DNA from: Cercis canadensis
Taxonomy: Eukaryota > Streptophyta > Magnoliopsida > Fabales > Fabaceae
Length of the DNA stretch: 64,000 bases
Assembly (NCBI GenBank): GCA_003255065.1
Contig: QAOA01006682.1
Coordinates: forward strand, 462,573-526,572
Direction: 5' to 3'
Shown here piece by piece: positions 1-10,898 of this stretch (its first letter is position 1; each line of letters opens with the position of its first letter). The translations under genes and the position numbers were made by a program. The notes under the pieces were generated by a model. That model was not told the origin of the DNA. It did not search any database and saw only the letters and a list, made by a program, of their open reading frames with translations.

Positions 1-271
1 AACAGTAGTAGATTTCCAGTACCAGGATTTCACTTATATGAAAGAAAAAACAACATATTTGACATTTCCTTGGATATAATGCCATGCATGTACAAATCCA
101 GATGTTAAGTCATGCTCCTGAATTCAATTTTGCTTTTCTATTATTCAGGTACTACAGAATGAGTCAAGTGTCTAGGGGAAAATAATATAAAAGAAATGCT
201 TAAAAAGACAAATGTAAAATGATTATTGATGAGTAAGTTGTGAACTTAGCAACAGAGTTAAAGAAACATAC

Positions 272-415
272 CACAGGTTTAAGTAGCTCTTCTATGATTT
301 CCTGTGCTTGCCTCAGCCTTATCTTAACTATGTTAGCAGGTAGTTCAGCCTCAATCAAAATGTGCAGTGGATTATTTAGGTGTTCATAGCCTGGCCTTCC
401 CCTTAACAACTCTTC
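272..415 (-). CDS. Exon of a KH/STAR-type RNA-binding protein gene
   Basis: This 48-codon exon encodes the segment that follows the KH fold in plant KH/STAR (Quaking/SF1-like) RNA-binding proteins. Its core motifs are [22 protein letters not shown] and [17 protein letters not shown]. Family members bind RNA in the nucleus and affect splicing or flowering-related transcripts; that is family knowledge, not seen here. On the minus strand the exon is preceded by an AG acceptor (416-417) and followed by a GTATGT donor (266-271). Both fit the known intron positions, before the EE of the LRGRPGYEH segment and after the V of LLKPV. The next exon would lie beyond the left edge. I could not find the upstream exon with the KH core in 416-1640, so this may be one exon of a gene with long introns or an isolated exon relic. 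The frame has no stop and looks well conserved. Confidence 0.75.
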
Positions 416-1640
416 CTTCAGATTCAAAAGGGATAGCAGAGTTAACAGAACCAACAAAAATCGCATGAAATTTTTTGCAAAAGTAGCTGTAAATGATATA
501 ACAAGGACAAGCTCAAAATTTTTGCTCAATGAACTAAATTCCCTTATTAAAGTATTAGCTTTCGATGTATCTTGAATTAGGCTTTTGCTTATTTTCCTTT
601 TTCTCTGATTTCACATTCCTCAACATGCAAGACAAAACATTTAACATATTCATTTCCAGCCTTATGCTAAACATTATAGACCAGTGCAATTTCCATTCCC
701 ACACATTAGTTGCTGCAACCAATTCAGAAAATGGCAGAGATATCAAATAGGCAAAAGGCAGGAAAACACGTTTCCTTATTCAATATGCATATCAATGAAT
801 TGAGCAGAGATACCCACAATAGTTTTCATATCAGTGTAGAACACTAACTATATGTACAGATCATGCATTCCCCATAAATAACAATCGGTAAACCAGATAC
901 CCATATCCTAGCTCAATGATGCAATCAAACAAAGGAACATGAGAGGCACAAAAATTAGCAATCAAACAGAGGAACATGATGCCGACACTGCTTCCTTCTT
1001 CCTTGTTTCAGAAAATGTATATGGGGGGAAGGGTTCAAGGGTAGAAGAAAGATTACCTAACTCAATATCAAAACTAAAACATAAACCAGATACCCATATC
1101 CTAGCTCAGTGATGCAATCAAACAGAGAAACATCAGAGGCATAAAAAATTAGCAATCAAACAGAGGAACATGATGCCGACACTACTTCGTTCTTCCTTGT
1201 TTCAGAAAATGTATATGGGGAGAAGGGTTCGAGGGTAGAAGAAAGATTACCTGGAAGTGGACTGCGGAGCAATGGGTGACGGTGATGGCAATCGGTGACG
1301 GCGATCGACGACGTCGAGGTTGGGTTCTGAAATGAAGGGAGGCGGAGGCGAAGGCATAGCCGAGAGATGCGTAGAGAAGAAAGGAGACGCTCGAGTTTGT
1401 GTGGGATAGAGGTGAGGAATTTTCAAAAATGTGAAGGGGTATAATAGTCATTAGCATAGGTTTCCTCTCCAAACCCTCCAATTTGGAGGAACACGGAAGT
1501 TAGTCAAAAAAGGATTCCGGGGGTTACAATTTTTCCCCTTGTTTCCTTTCCTTTTTCAAGTTAGATCTCCCAAACAAAGGAGAGGAGAACTTTATTCCTC
1601 TCCTTTCCTCTCCTCTCCCTTCTAAAAAAACTCCCAAACA
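416..1640. other. Non-coding flank upstream of the KH exon
   Basis: I see no convincing coding exon here. A minus-strand open stretch at 1182-1481 ends at a plausible splice donor (GTAATC, reading leftward from about 1251), so it could be a 5' exon, but its protein is not recognisable. The last 200 bases are rich in CCTCTCC-type runs and end in a CCAAACACACCC-like motif typical of the ends of small DNA transposons. Confidence 0.4.
891..1252. repeat. Tandem duplication, about 193-bp period
   Basis: The segment starting at 891 (AACCAGATACCCATATCCTA) recurs at 1084 and stays aligned for about 165 bases, through the GTAATC/GATTACCT motif near 1060 and 1252. The copies differ by scattered substitutions, so this is a genuine older duplication and not an assembly join; there is no N between them. 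Confidence 0.8.
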
Positions 1641-4632
1641 CACCCTACGTATCCTTAAGGAGGAATCAAAGCCCTCGTACTTCTTAAAAAATGTTTAAAA
1701 GCAAGGAAATAGAAAACTTGACAACATGGGGTCATTGAAGGCTTACAGCCAAAAAAAAAACAAGTAAAATAGAAATTAACAAGTGAAAAGAGAGGCTTAG
1801 AGACTTTGATTTTTATCTTTTCTTGAAAATTAGAAATTAAATGAAATGGGGAAGTTATTTGAAAGTTGGACTTGACTCGCTTCTCCTCGAGTGCTTACGT
1901 GCCCACTAGATGGGATCAAAGTCTGCGTACTTCGCTTTGAAAATATTTTTTTGAAAAAAAGATTTTGAGAAAATGAATCAATCTCAATTCTAGCTCAAAT
2001 CCTATAATCCCTTATAGAAAGCATGCAAAAGAGGAATTACAACAAAGCATTAAGCTTTTTTAACAATCACTCTCCAGGAAGAAAATTAAATGTGCAATGC
2101 ATGAGGATGCAAATCTTCTATCATATATCTCTATTAGGCAAGAAAATAAAAATGCAATGATAAAGTTGGCCACCCGATATGAAGATGGATCGCCCTATCC
2201 CTCAATGATAAGTAAGAGGCCTATGGACTACTAATGAAATATAAAAGTCACTAATATGAATGCAAATGCATGACCTAATTAAAATGCATGATACAAATAT
2301 AACATAAGATGAAGAGTGGTCAAGCTTCATTGAGTGCTTCAAGTTTCTATCCTTTCAATTTGCCAAGCTCCAAAAGTATGTGTGCTATCCAAGATTTTCC
2401 TCCATATAAGTTCAAAGAGTGTGCATAAAAAATAAGTAATAAACAATTTAATAATAAAGAAAAATGATTCACATGCATTTGATGTGGTGAAGTTATCCTA
2501 GTTCTAGCTAAAGCTATGATCAAAGCAAGAATGTTGCCAAAAACAGAGCAAACATAAGAACCTAACAACCAGCTTTTGTTTTTTTTTTTTTTTTTTCTNT
2601 TTTTGACTTGGAAAAAATGATATGAATTATCAACCAAGTAAGCACATTGATGCAAATATATATGTATAATCTTCCAAATGGCTTTGGAATCATGCAAAAA
2701 GCACTTGTGAAGCTCAAGTTATGCCAAAAACATCATGCAAAGGTCAGAAATCAGAATGGCAGAATTTAATTCTAATTTTATGATTTTTCTGGGCTTAATA
2801 AATGTTGAATTTGGAAACAAAGCCTATACTATTTGAAAGATGCATGTCTTATCTTTCAAAATAATTTAGAATTGTGTCAATCCCCTTTGTGTAACTCTAG
2901 TTATGAATAAAACAATGGCAAAAGGTCAGAAACCAATAATGCAGAATTGGAAAGTTCAAACAGGCCTATTTGAAAAACTTCTGGGATTATTTGGCTTTAA
3001 ATAACTCAAATAAAATTACATGGACTGAAAGGTTCACATCTTAGGTTTCAAACAAAATCAAAATCTCATGAAAAGGATATGTATAGCTTGAGTTATGCAT
3101 GAAACATCACACAAAGGTCAATGATGGGCAAGATTTATAAATTATGCTTCAATGCAAAGTATGAATAAATCATGATGCAATACATACTCAAATAATGAAC
3201 CCAATGCACTCAATTCATATCATAATCTCTATAACCAAATAAAGGCATCACACTTTTGAAGCAAAGCCAAATTCAAGCATAGCATCACACATGCATTTTA
3301 TCAAACACCTTAAAGGCACAATCAATATTTAAAATCACTTGTAAAAAAGAGTCTTAAAGTCATTCCAAATCAATAATAATACATGTGAACATGCTCCTAG
3401 GTCATATTATAATCATCCAAGAGGGTAATTTCAACTAGAAACATCCATAATCAAGTCTCTAAGTACCTAAAAATGTAGCTGCAAAATTATGTACGAGTTC
3501 GGGGAGTTAAGAAGTGGAAGAAAGCCATTACCCAATTGAAGCCTTCAAGTTTCAAGAATCAAAGTGGGTAGCCTTTAAACCTTCAAAAATCCATGCAAAT
3601 GCTTAGGTTCAAGCTTCAATTTCTCCCAACAGGTGCTGTCTTGCCTTATCCAAGTTGATGGAAAATGTGAAGGAGGTGAATAATAATCAAAATGAACTAT
3701 AAAAAGTTAGAAAAATGGAATGAGGGCTTGGGAATCAAAGATTTAATGGGGAATGGGGGAAGGAGATGAAGAGGGAGACACTATAAGAAAAATCGCGTTT
3801 TCTCACAGATTTTTCTCACGAACAAAAATCCATGAGAAAATCCTGACATTTCTCACGAACTTTCTCATGGAATGTGATTGTTGAGATTTTCTCACAGACG
3901 TTTACGTCTGTGAGAAAAGACGCCCCAACTATAACCATAAATGCGTTGACCTTTCTTACAAACTTTCTCACAGAGGGTCTTCTCAATGAGAATTCTGTTT
4001 ATCTTCTTCCCTACGACCGAAGCCTCCATTTCCATTTTGAAAACTTTTCTCCCTCTCCTCCATTCTCCTCCATCCTCTCTCTCTCTCCATGGAGCAAATC
4101 AGGACCATTTCATCTTTCAGAGGTTGGGTTTTGCATTGCAGGTCCCATAGTTTGAGTCTACCGATTTAGATTTTAAGGTTTCTGCTCACTGAGGTAAGTT
4201 CCTATACTTATCTTTTATGTCTGAATTTTTATGTGTTTTGTATGAGTAATTTTATTTCAATTATCATGAACATTATAGGATTTAGATGTTTAAAATGTTT
4301 ATTGCTTATTTTAGATAGTGTAGCAATTGTTTTAGATGTAGCTTAATAGTGTAGGTTGATAGATTGTAAAATTGATAATGAAATATGTATCATTTGTTAA
4401 GATTATGAACTCAATTTTGTTATATGCTTGATGTTGAATCATTCTAGAATTTTTTCTAAATTTTTTTAATGGTGTATAAATAATTTTGTAATTTTTTTAA
4501 CTGCTGCGTAATTATGTATGTTGAAATAAATTGTAATTTAGAGTTTGTGTTTCTGTTGAATTGTGTAAAATTTTATATTTCTAGACTATTCAATTTTTAA
4601 GGGAGACTCTGCCTAATTTTTGGTTTATTATT

Positions 4633-5190
4633 TAGGGATTTAGGGTATATATAGGGTTTAAGGGTTAAGAATTTAAGGTTTAGCTAGATTTTAGGGATTT
4701 AGTGATTTGAGATTTTGGGTTTAGGGGATTGAAAATTTAGGGTTTTAGAGTTTGGGGTTTAAGTTTTGGTTTTGGGTTCAAGGGTTTAGGATTTAGGGTT
4801 ATCATTAAAGTTTAGGGGTTAGGGTTTAGGGTTTAAGGTTAAATGGTTTAGGATTTAGGGTTAAGATTAGAGTTTAGGGGTTTGGGTTTAGGGTTTTTAG
4901 ATTTTGGGTTAAGGGGTTTAGGATTTAGGGTTAGGATTAGAGTTTAGGATTTAGTGGTTTGGGGGCTTGAGTTTCAAGTTTAGGGCTTAGGAATTGGGGT
5001 TTTAGGGTTTGGGGTTAAGGGGTGCATGATTTAAGGTTAGGATTAGAGTTAAGGATTTTGTGGTTTGAGATTTGGGGTATTGGGGTTAGGGGTTAAGAGT
5101 TTATGGTTAATGGTTTAGAGTGTTGGGTTTAAGGTTTAAGTCAATGGTTTGAGATTTAGAGTTTAGGGTTTGTGTTTAGGGTTTTAGTTA
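4633..5190 (+). repeat. Degenerate telomere-like (TTTAGGG)n tract in CACTA copy 1
   Basis: About 560 bases consist of imperfect copies of GGGTTTAGGG, GGATTTAGGG and GGGTTAGGG on the plus strand, mixed with TTTGGGG variants. It sits just upstream of the first coding-like exon of the internal gene. The repeat unit resembles the plant telomere repeat TTTAGGG but is too irregular to be a recent telomere insertion. Confidence 0.85.
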
Positions 5191-5264
5191 GAGTTTGTTG
5201 GTTTAGGAATTAGTGATTTTATTGTAGTAATTATTTTACTGGTTGTATGTAAATTGTATGACAG

Positions 5265-6122
5265 ATGTCAGACCAACAGAGACGGTCATCTCCGACAGTT
5301 GGGCCGTTGTCCAAGAGGGACAAAGGCAAGGCTGTTGCTCGACCTTGTCTTTGTTTATGCCGACATTGGGCTTGGCACGCACATCGTCGCCCACTGTGAC
5401 ATACGAGCGGTGCTCAGGAGCTGCCACCTTGGGCTCCGCATCATCCGCCGCTAGAGGGTCGTTGGACGCAAGTCCATCTATTTCGGACTCACCACGTTCG
5501 GGTCTGGGCTCCCAACTATTTGATGATCGATTGTTTATTTAGCCACACTGGAGGAATTAGTAAGTTAATTCTAATACGTAACATTTTTTAATATTTGCTA
5601 TTAATTATTTTTAATATTTAACAATTAATTCTTTTTTTTGTACCTTTCGGCTATCTACAAGTCGAAGTTCGAGCGGTCATGGTTGGATTTCACCTCAGTT
5701 CCTAATTAGGTGAAGGAACTTTGGTGAATAGAGTTCAAGGTAACAATTATTTTATTTAACTTTATTCTAAGTTTATTCTAATACATATTTACTAAGATCG
5801 ATCTTATGTTTTCTAATACAAAGGAAATGTATCTGGGTGCCCTAGCATGAGAGCCAGATTCGTAAAATCTAGCTCTCTAAGTGTTCTAACAACCTATGCG
5901 CCTGCTTCCAAGACATCAGGATCAGGAAGTCCAGGGGCGATTGGTTGTCGCCTGCTATACTGGAGGCCGTCAGAGCCAGATGGGCCTCTCAAGAGTATAA
6001 GGTCATCTTTGAAAGGAACAAGAAGAAGCGTTACTTAGATCAAGGGCATGCCTTTCACAAGGTTAGTTCTATCACCGTCTCCAAGCACAAACGGAAGTTG
6101 GTAAGTGTTTTATTTAATAACG

Positions 6123-6162
<40 letters not shown>

Positions 6163-6802
6163 NTGATTTCACATAACAGCATAAGCAAGTGGGTATACGA
6201 AGGAGTTGGGCAGAGAGCCCAACACTCCAGAGATTTTCCGTCACTTCTAGCACAACTTTATTAAGGGCTTTGTACATCAATAGGAAGAGTCTGCCTATAT
6301 AAGTACTAAATTCGTCCTTAAGTTTTTATGTGAGTTAATTACATGTATTAATTATAATACTAACCTAATTATTTTAGCTATGCAAACTGAGTTTAAGAAG
6401 CGTCGGTCTGAGAGCTAGGCCAAATCATTTTCTTCTTCTGTCGGCGACACCGGGCTATAGCTCAATGTCATCGGCGAGAAGAATAAGAAGGCCCGGGTTT
6501 ACAGCATGGGCTCTGAGGCCGGCATTTTGGACTCCACCAACTCACAGCCTACCTTGCTTTCCCAACGACTAGATCCTCAGATGTCTGAGGTGTTGACCCA
6601 AATGGCCAGCTTGCAACAAGAAGTGGCTCGCCTCCTCCCAGTGGCCCAGGAACTGGATGCCACTGGCATATCCAGCGAGGTGCTCACAGCTATGCTGAGA
6701 GACTTATTGCAGTAACGTCGTGGTCAAGGATTCAATTTGGCCCCACAGCCCCCCGCTGAAGATAGTGCAGCTCAGGAGTTTAGGACAAACGATGAAGAGT
6801 AA
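5265..6802 (+). pseudogene. Decayed Ptta/En-Spm-like gene inside CACTA copy 1
   Basis: Comparison with the other two copies shows about five exon-like blocks: 5265-5558, 5641-5740, 5822-6101, about 6196-6283 and 6380-6802. GTAAGT/GTAACA donors lie at the ends of the first three blocks. The first block starts MSDQQRRSSP; the third carries the RARWASQEYK-like segment; the fourth encodes the ELGREPN-type motif. This pattern resembles the plant Ptta/En/Spm transposase-associated family (Transposase_24). The last block encodes MGSEAGILDS and a helical tail ending near LRDLLQ. In-frame stops in the second, third and later blocks show it is not functional. An (AT)n run and an N (6163) interrupt one intron. 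Confidence 0.6.
6121..6162. repeat. (AT)n microsatellite
   Basis: About 40 bases of alternating TA, ending at a single N (6163), inside an intron of the CACTA-internal gene. The other CACTA copy lacks it. Confidence 0.9.
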
Positions 6803-7775
6803 TGCTTAGGGCATTCCATTGTATTTTTTTTTTTTTGTATAACATTTTTTATTTATTAAGAAAATTTTATTATATTTTCATTTAATTTTTTTTATTAAAT
6901 TATTTAAATATTTAGAAAAATAAATAGTCATTTGAGCCAAAAAAAATATAAAAAATTATAATTTACCACGGACTTTCTCACAGACCTTCTCTGTGAGAAA
7001 CTCTCATGTGTAACAAATATTGATCTGTGAGAAAGTCAATGACAAATTTCTCACAGATCGTTTAGTTCGTTAGAAAATGATTTTGTCACCATGATTTTCT
7101 CACACCCTGAAGTCCTTAAGAAATTTTGTGACTTTTCCCCCATTTCTCACGGATTTGATTCGTGAGAAAACTAGATTTTTCTTGTAGTGAGAGGAAAGGA
7201 GGAAATGAGAGGAGAGTAGAAAGAATGAAGAATATAGAATGTGTTCCATCCATGAAAGTGGCTAGGATTCTCCTTTAAATGGAGCTTAACTAAAAATGGG
7301 TCTTGGATTTAAGTGTTCCACTTGGATCAAGATATTTGAACTCAAAACGGAAATGAGCTATGCACTAATAAGCAATTAGCCTTAGACAAGTTATTTTGAT
7401 GAGATTGAGACTATTGAGCTTAATACTTAGATCATACAAAACATTGCCTCTTGAAAAAATTAAGAACTAGGCTATATGCAATTGGATTAAAGCTTTGTTT
7501 TTCTTTTTTTACTCTTTCTCTTTTTTTATTTTTTATTTTTCATTTCACACTTTCTTTTTTTTATTCTTTTTTTTTTTTTATAAAAGTAATCAGACTTAAA
7601 AAAATAAAAATAAATAAATAAATTTAAAAGGAAAAATGCATTAAAAAAATACTTAAATCAAGACTCCAAGTAAAAATTGAAAAGAACAAAAAAAAAAAAA
7701 GCAATTTTATACATTTTTTTTTTATATTTTTTAACTAAATTTAGAAATACATCCTAGACAAATACGATATCTACA

Positions 7776-8027
7776 GGCTCACTTCAACTACTTTTTCAGA
7801 ATAGCTACCTAGATGTTCTTTTGAATGTGAGCCCATTTTAATTGTTTCTCTATTTATTTTTGTACTTTATTAATTATTATCATGTTATTCTATTTAATAC
7901 TCTTATTTTGTGTTTTGCAAGTGAGATAATTTTGTTTTTGATGATGGAATTAATTAAGAAATAATTGTGCCGACAATTTTTTAAAATATTTTTAAGGTGT
8001 TGTGACACTAATAAAATCCCCAACAAT
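7776..8027. other. AT-rich spacer, no gene seen
   Basis: I see no open frame with recognisable coding content. The last 13 bases are the left target-site duplication of the adjacent SINE. Confidence 0.5.
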
Positions 8028-8224
8028 GGCAACATGAGTTTGTTTAGCTAGTAAGGATCAAATTACTTTACTTGTATGGTCTAGGTTCGAATTTTATTGT
8101 TTGCAATCTCTCTTTAGTAGGTAATTTGTAAGTACTTCTGTAAGTCCTCGACGAAGCCTGTGGCATACACTGGCTTTGGAATGAGTAGCCTCCCCTCACC
8201 CTAAACTTATTATATATAAAAACA
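8028..8224 (+). mobile_element. tRNA-derived SINE, family A
   Basis: The roughly 200-bp insert has a pol III box B-like motif (GGTTCGAATTTTATT) near 8090. It is flanked by near-identical 13-bp duplications (AATCCCCAACAAT at 8015-8027 and AATTCCCAACAAT at 8225-8237, one mismatch). A TATATAAAAAC tail precedes the right duplication. A diverged relative lies at about 26117-26262. Confidence 0.75.
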
Positions 8225-8237
8225 AATTCCCAACAAT

Positions 8238-8423
8238 AAAAGCTTATTTGAATGACATTGTATTTTGTTGGGTATTATTGCATTTTGTATTTATATATCT
8301 TAAAAGTTTCAAAATTAAATTTATCGCAATAGAGTTATTTAAGGATGATTGTACGGACAATCATTTATCCTCAATGTTCTTGAGGCAATTACTTTTGAAA
8401 TTTTGCCAGCATTAGGGAGGTCT

Positions 8424-8455
<32 letters not shown>

Positions 8456-9017
8456 NCTGTTTTTTTTTTTTTTTTCTAATTGTTATCTTAAATAAGTTTT
8501 TCTTAAGAAACAATTGGAACAAGATCAATATCATGAACAATGCTGAATTAAGATTTTTCTTGTTCAATAAGTTTTTTAATATTTAACCAATAAAATTTTA
8601 GATTAATCAAATTTTTATTTCTCCAAAGTCAATGCAATTATTTCTTGCTTGAAGTTCAGAAAAATTGATTTGTGAATTTTTTTTTCCTTTAGTTCCAAAA
8701 TACTTTTTTTCTATAGGAATAAAATTTCTCAGTTCTCCATTTCCCATTGAATATGTTGTAGGGCACTACTTTGTTCTAAAATAATGGCATTATGCAATTC
8801 ATTTATTGTGACAGTCATATGCCACAATATGCATGATAAAATAGGACATTTAAAAATAATTTTTTTTTTTTAAGAAATTCAAATTTGAGGATATTTGTAT
8901 TCAACTTTCTTAGAGGATATAAAATTATAGTGGTAATCATTTATGTGGAATAAGTTTCATGGAATGCTAACACCTTCCTTATACATAATCAATTCACACA
9001 CTCAAACACTGGTGAAG
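8238..9017. other. AT-rich spacer, no gene seen
   Basis: Contains a long poly-T run broken by one N (8456). I see no recognisable coding sequence or transposon end. Confidence 0.5.
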
Positions 9018-9030
9018 TAAATTTTATAGG

Positions 9031-9220
9031 CACCAACAAAATGTTGGCTTAGTAAAAGCAAGCTGAGCCCTAAGACATTCTAGGTCAAAGATCATGAATT
9101 CGAATCTTGGAGTCGCCTTTGTTGGGAGGGATTTACCGGTTACTGTTTCCATCCCGAATAAGGATTAGTCTCATACCCAAAGGGTGTGGGACACCTTAGG
9201 TGTAAACCAAAAAAAGAAAA
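9031..9220 (+). mobile_element. tRNA-derived SINE, family B
   Basis: The 190-bp insert starts CACCAACAAAATGTTGGCTT, has a box B-like GAATTCGAATCTT near 9100 and ends in an A-rich tail (CCAAAAAAAGAAAA). It is flanked by an exact 13-bp target-site duplication TAAATTTTATAGG (9018-9030 and 9221-9233). The intact duplication suggests fairly recent insertion. Confidence 0.88.
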
Positions 9221-9589
9221 TAAATTTTATAGGTTTCTAATTGCATCTCAAATTGATAGGTGATGACTTCATTCATTTTATTCAATTTATTTAATTTCAT
9301 TCACTTAAATTTCTACCCATCATGGACTTACGGTTATGAAGCCCTATACCGTATCCAATACACTCAACTATATGGGCTTGAACCCGATTATAAGTTGATA
9401 ACTAACCTTATGATATTATAAAAATATTCCCATCATCCAAGCTAGTGTGTGTACGTCATAAGTGATAGAGTATAGTTAAAACCTTAGAAGATCTATTTTT
9501 ATCCACAAGTTAGTAGAAAATGCATATATGTAATTCACATAAAGACTAAAGAACAAATTTAATACTTACATAGGTAGACTCTGCCCGTT

Positions 9590-10711
9590 GATAAACCCAA
9601 CCCTTAGTGGATCTATGTTGGAGGTGACGAAAAACCTCCGGAGCGTTGGGCTCTCTGCCCAACTCCTTCATCTACAAAAAAACATAAACTGTTAGTAAAC
9701 ACAAATTGACATATCTAAAAAAAATAACGTTATTATATAAAACACTTACCAGCCTCCGTTTGTGCTCGAAGATGGTGATAGAGCCACCCTTGTGAAAGAC
9801 GTGCCCCTAGTCTAAGGAACGGTTCTTCTTGTTCCTCTCAGAGATGATCCTATATTCCTGAGAGGCCCATCTAGCTCTATGGGCCTCCAGTACAACAGGT
9901 GACAACCATTCGCCCCTGGACTTCCAGATCCTGATGTCTTGGAAGCAGGTGCGTAGGTTGTCAGAACACTTAAAGAGCCAAAACTTACAAATCTGGCTCT
10001 TATGCTGGGGCTCCCAGACACATTTTCTCTGCATTAGAAAACATAAGATCAATGTTAGTAAATATGTATACCAACTAGTTTAGAATAAAGTTAAATCAAA
10101 TAATTGTTACCTTGAACTCTGTCCACCATAATTCCTTCACCTAATTAGGAACTAAGGTGAAATCCAGCCAAGGCCACTCAAATTTTGACTTGTAGATAGC
10201 CAAAAGGTAGTTCACGGGCTCCTTGGAAGGCATAAAGCTGCAAAAAAAGAATTAATTGTTAAGTATTAGAAATAATTAATAGTAAATCTTAAACAAAATG
10301 TTAAGTATTAGAATTNAAAAAAAGAATTAATTGTTAAGTGTTAGAAATAATTAATAGTAAATCTTAAACAAAATGTTAAGTATTAGAATTAACTTACTCA
10401 TTCCTCCTGTGTGGCTCAATAAACAACCAACCATCAGCCAATTGTGAACCCAGACGTAGGCGTGGTGAGTCCAAAATAGATGGACTCGCATTCGACGATC
10501 CTCCAACGACTAATGATGCAGAGCCTGGGGTGGTGGCTCCTAAACATCCCTTGTACGTTGTAGTGGATGACAGTGTGTGCGCCAACTCTGGGGTCGGCAT
10601 AAACAAAGACAAGGCCAGCTCAGTCTGATAAGGCTGAGCAACAGCCTTGCCTTTGTCCCTCCCAGACGCTAGCCCAGTTGTCGGAGATGACCGTTTTGGC
10701 TAGTTTGACAT
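9590..10711 (-). pseudogene. Decayed Ptta/En-Spm-like gene inside CACTA copy 2
   Basis: Minus-strand counterpart of the genes in the other two CACTA copies. The start ATG (10711) is followed two codons later by a stop (MSN then TAG). The third exon-like block (about 9749-10031) is the best kept of the three copies and encodes KCVWEPQHKSQI, then ARWASQEYRIISERNKK. The following block (about 9590-9673) encodes the ELGREPNA-type motif. A 74-bp stretch is repeated on both sides of N 10316 in an intron. Not functional. Confidence 0.6.
10242..10390. repeat. 74-bp direct duplication across an N
   Basis: Positions 10242-10315 and 10317-10390 are almost identical and are separated by exactly one N. 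This pattern recurs elsewhere in the window and looks like an unmerged contig overlap. Confidence 0.85.
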
Positions 10712-10898
10712 TTGTCATACAATTTAAATAAAACTAATAAAATAATTTCTCATAGATTTTTCTCACAATCAGTTATGTCCGTGAGAGAATCTCAACAGAC
10801 ACTTTCTGTTAGAAAGTCCGTGAGAAATGATGCATTTTTCTCACGGATTTTTTGTCTATGAGAAAATTTCATGACTAAAAAACGTTTTTCTTCTAGTG

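Larger units (their letters stand above)
3779..7189 (+). mobile_element. CACTA (En/Spm-type) transposon, copy 1
   Basis: The element begins CACTATAAGAAAAATCGCG and ends TTTTTCTTGTAGTG. It is flanked by a perfect 3-bp target-site duplication AGA (3776-3778 and 7190-7192), as expected for CACTA transposons. Both ends carry many short direct and inverted motifs of the form TTTCTCACGGA / TCCGTGAGAAA, the usual layout of transposase-binding subterminal repeats. The interior holds a degenerate telomere-like tract and a decayed multi-exon gene. No TNP2-type (DDE) transposase is visible, so the copy is non-autonomous. It shares its organisation with the element at 13624-17360 and the fragment at 9515-10898. 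Confidence 0.9.
1641..7775. mobile_element. Degraded LTR-like sequence split by a CACTA transposon
   Basis: Segments 1641-3778 and 7190-7775 look like one old LTR of a Gypsy element interrupted by the CACTA element at 3779-7189. The left part carries CTACGTATCCTTAAGGAGG followed by ATCAAAGCCCTCGTACTTC, and later a GGATCGCCCTATC / AAGAGGCCTATGGA stretch. A related stretch (GCAGATGGATC... AAGGGGCCTATGGATAC) occurs in the solo LTR at 50602-53778. The right part ends in TATCTACA, like the TGTCTACA end of that LTR. I cannot fix the left boundary, and the similarity is patchy. Confidence 0.4.
9515..10898 (-). mobile_element. Truncated CACTA relative, inverted (copy 2)
   Basis: The right end is the minus-strand 5' terminus: it reads CACTAGAAGAAAAACG inward and is followed by the same TTTCTCACGGA-type subterminal repeats (10745-10890). 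The left side stops inside the region equivalent to the fourth intron of the internal gene, with no CACTA terminus, so one end was lost. The telomere-like tract of the other copies is also missing: only about 30 bases separate the subterminal repeats from the first exon-like block. Confidence 0.8.

Noticed and set aside
4633..5190. True interstitial telomere or chromosome-fusion scar
   Set aside because: The tract is irregular, lies at a fixed place within a CACTA element and recurs in a second copy, so it belongs to the transposon.
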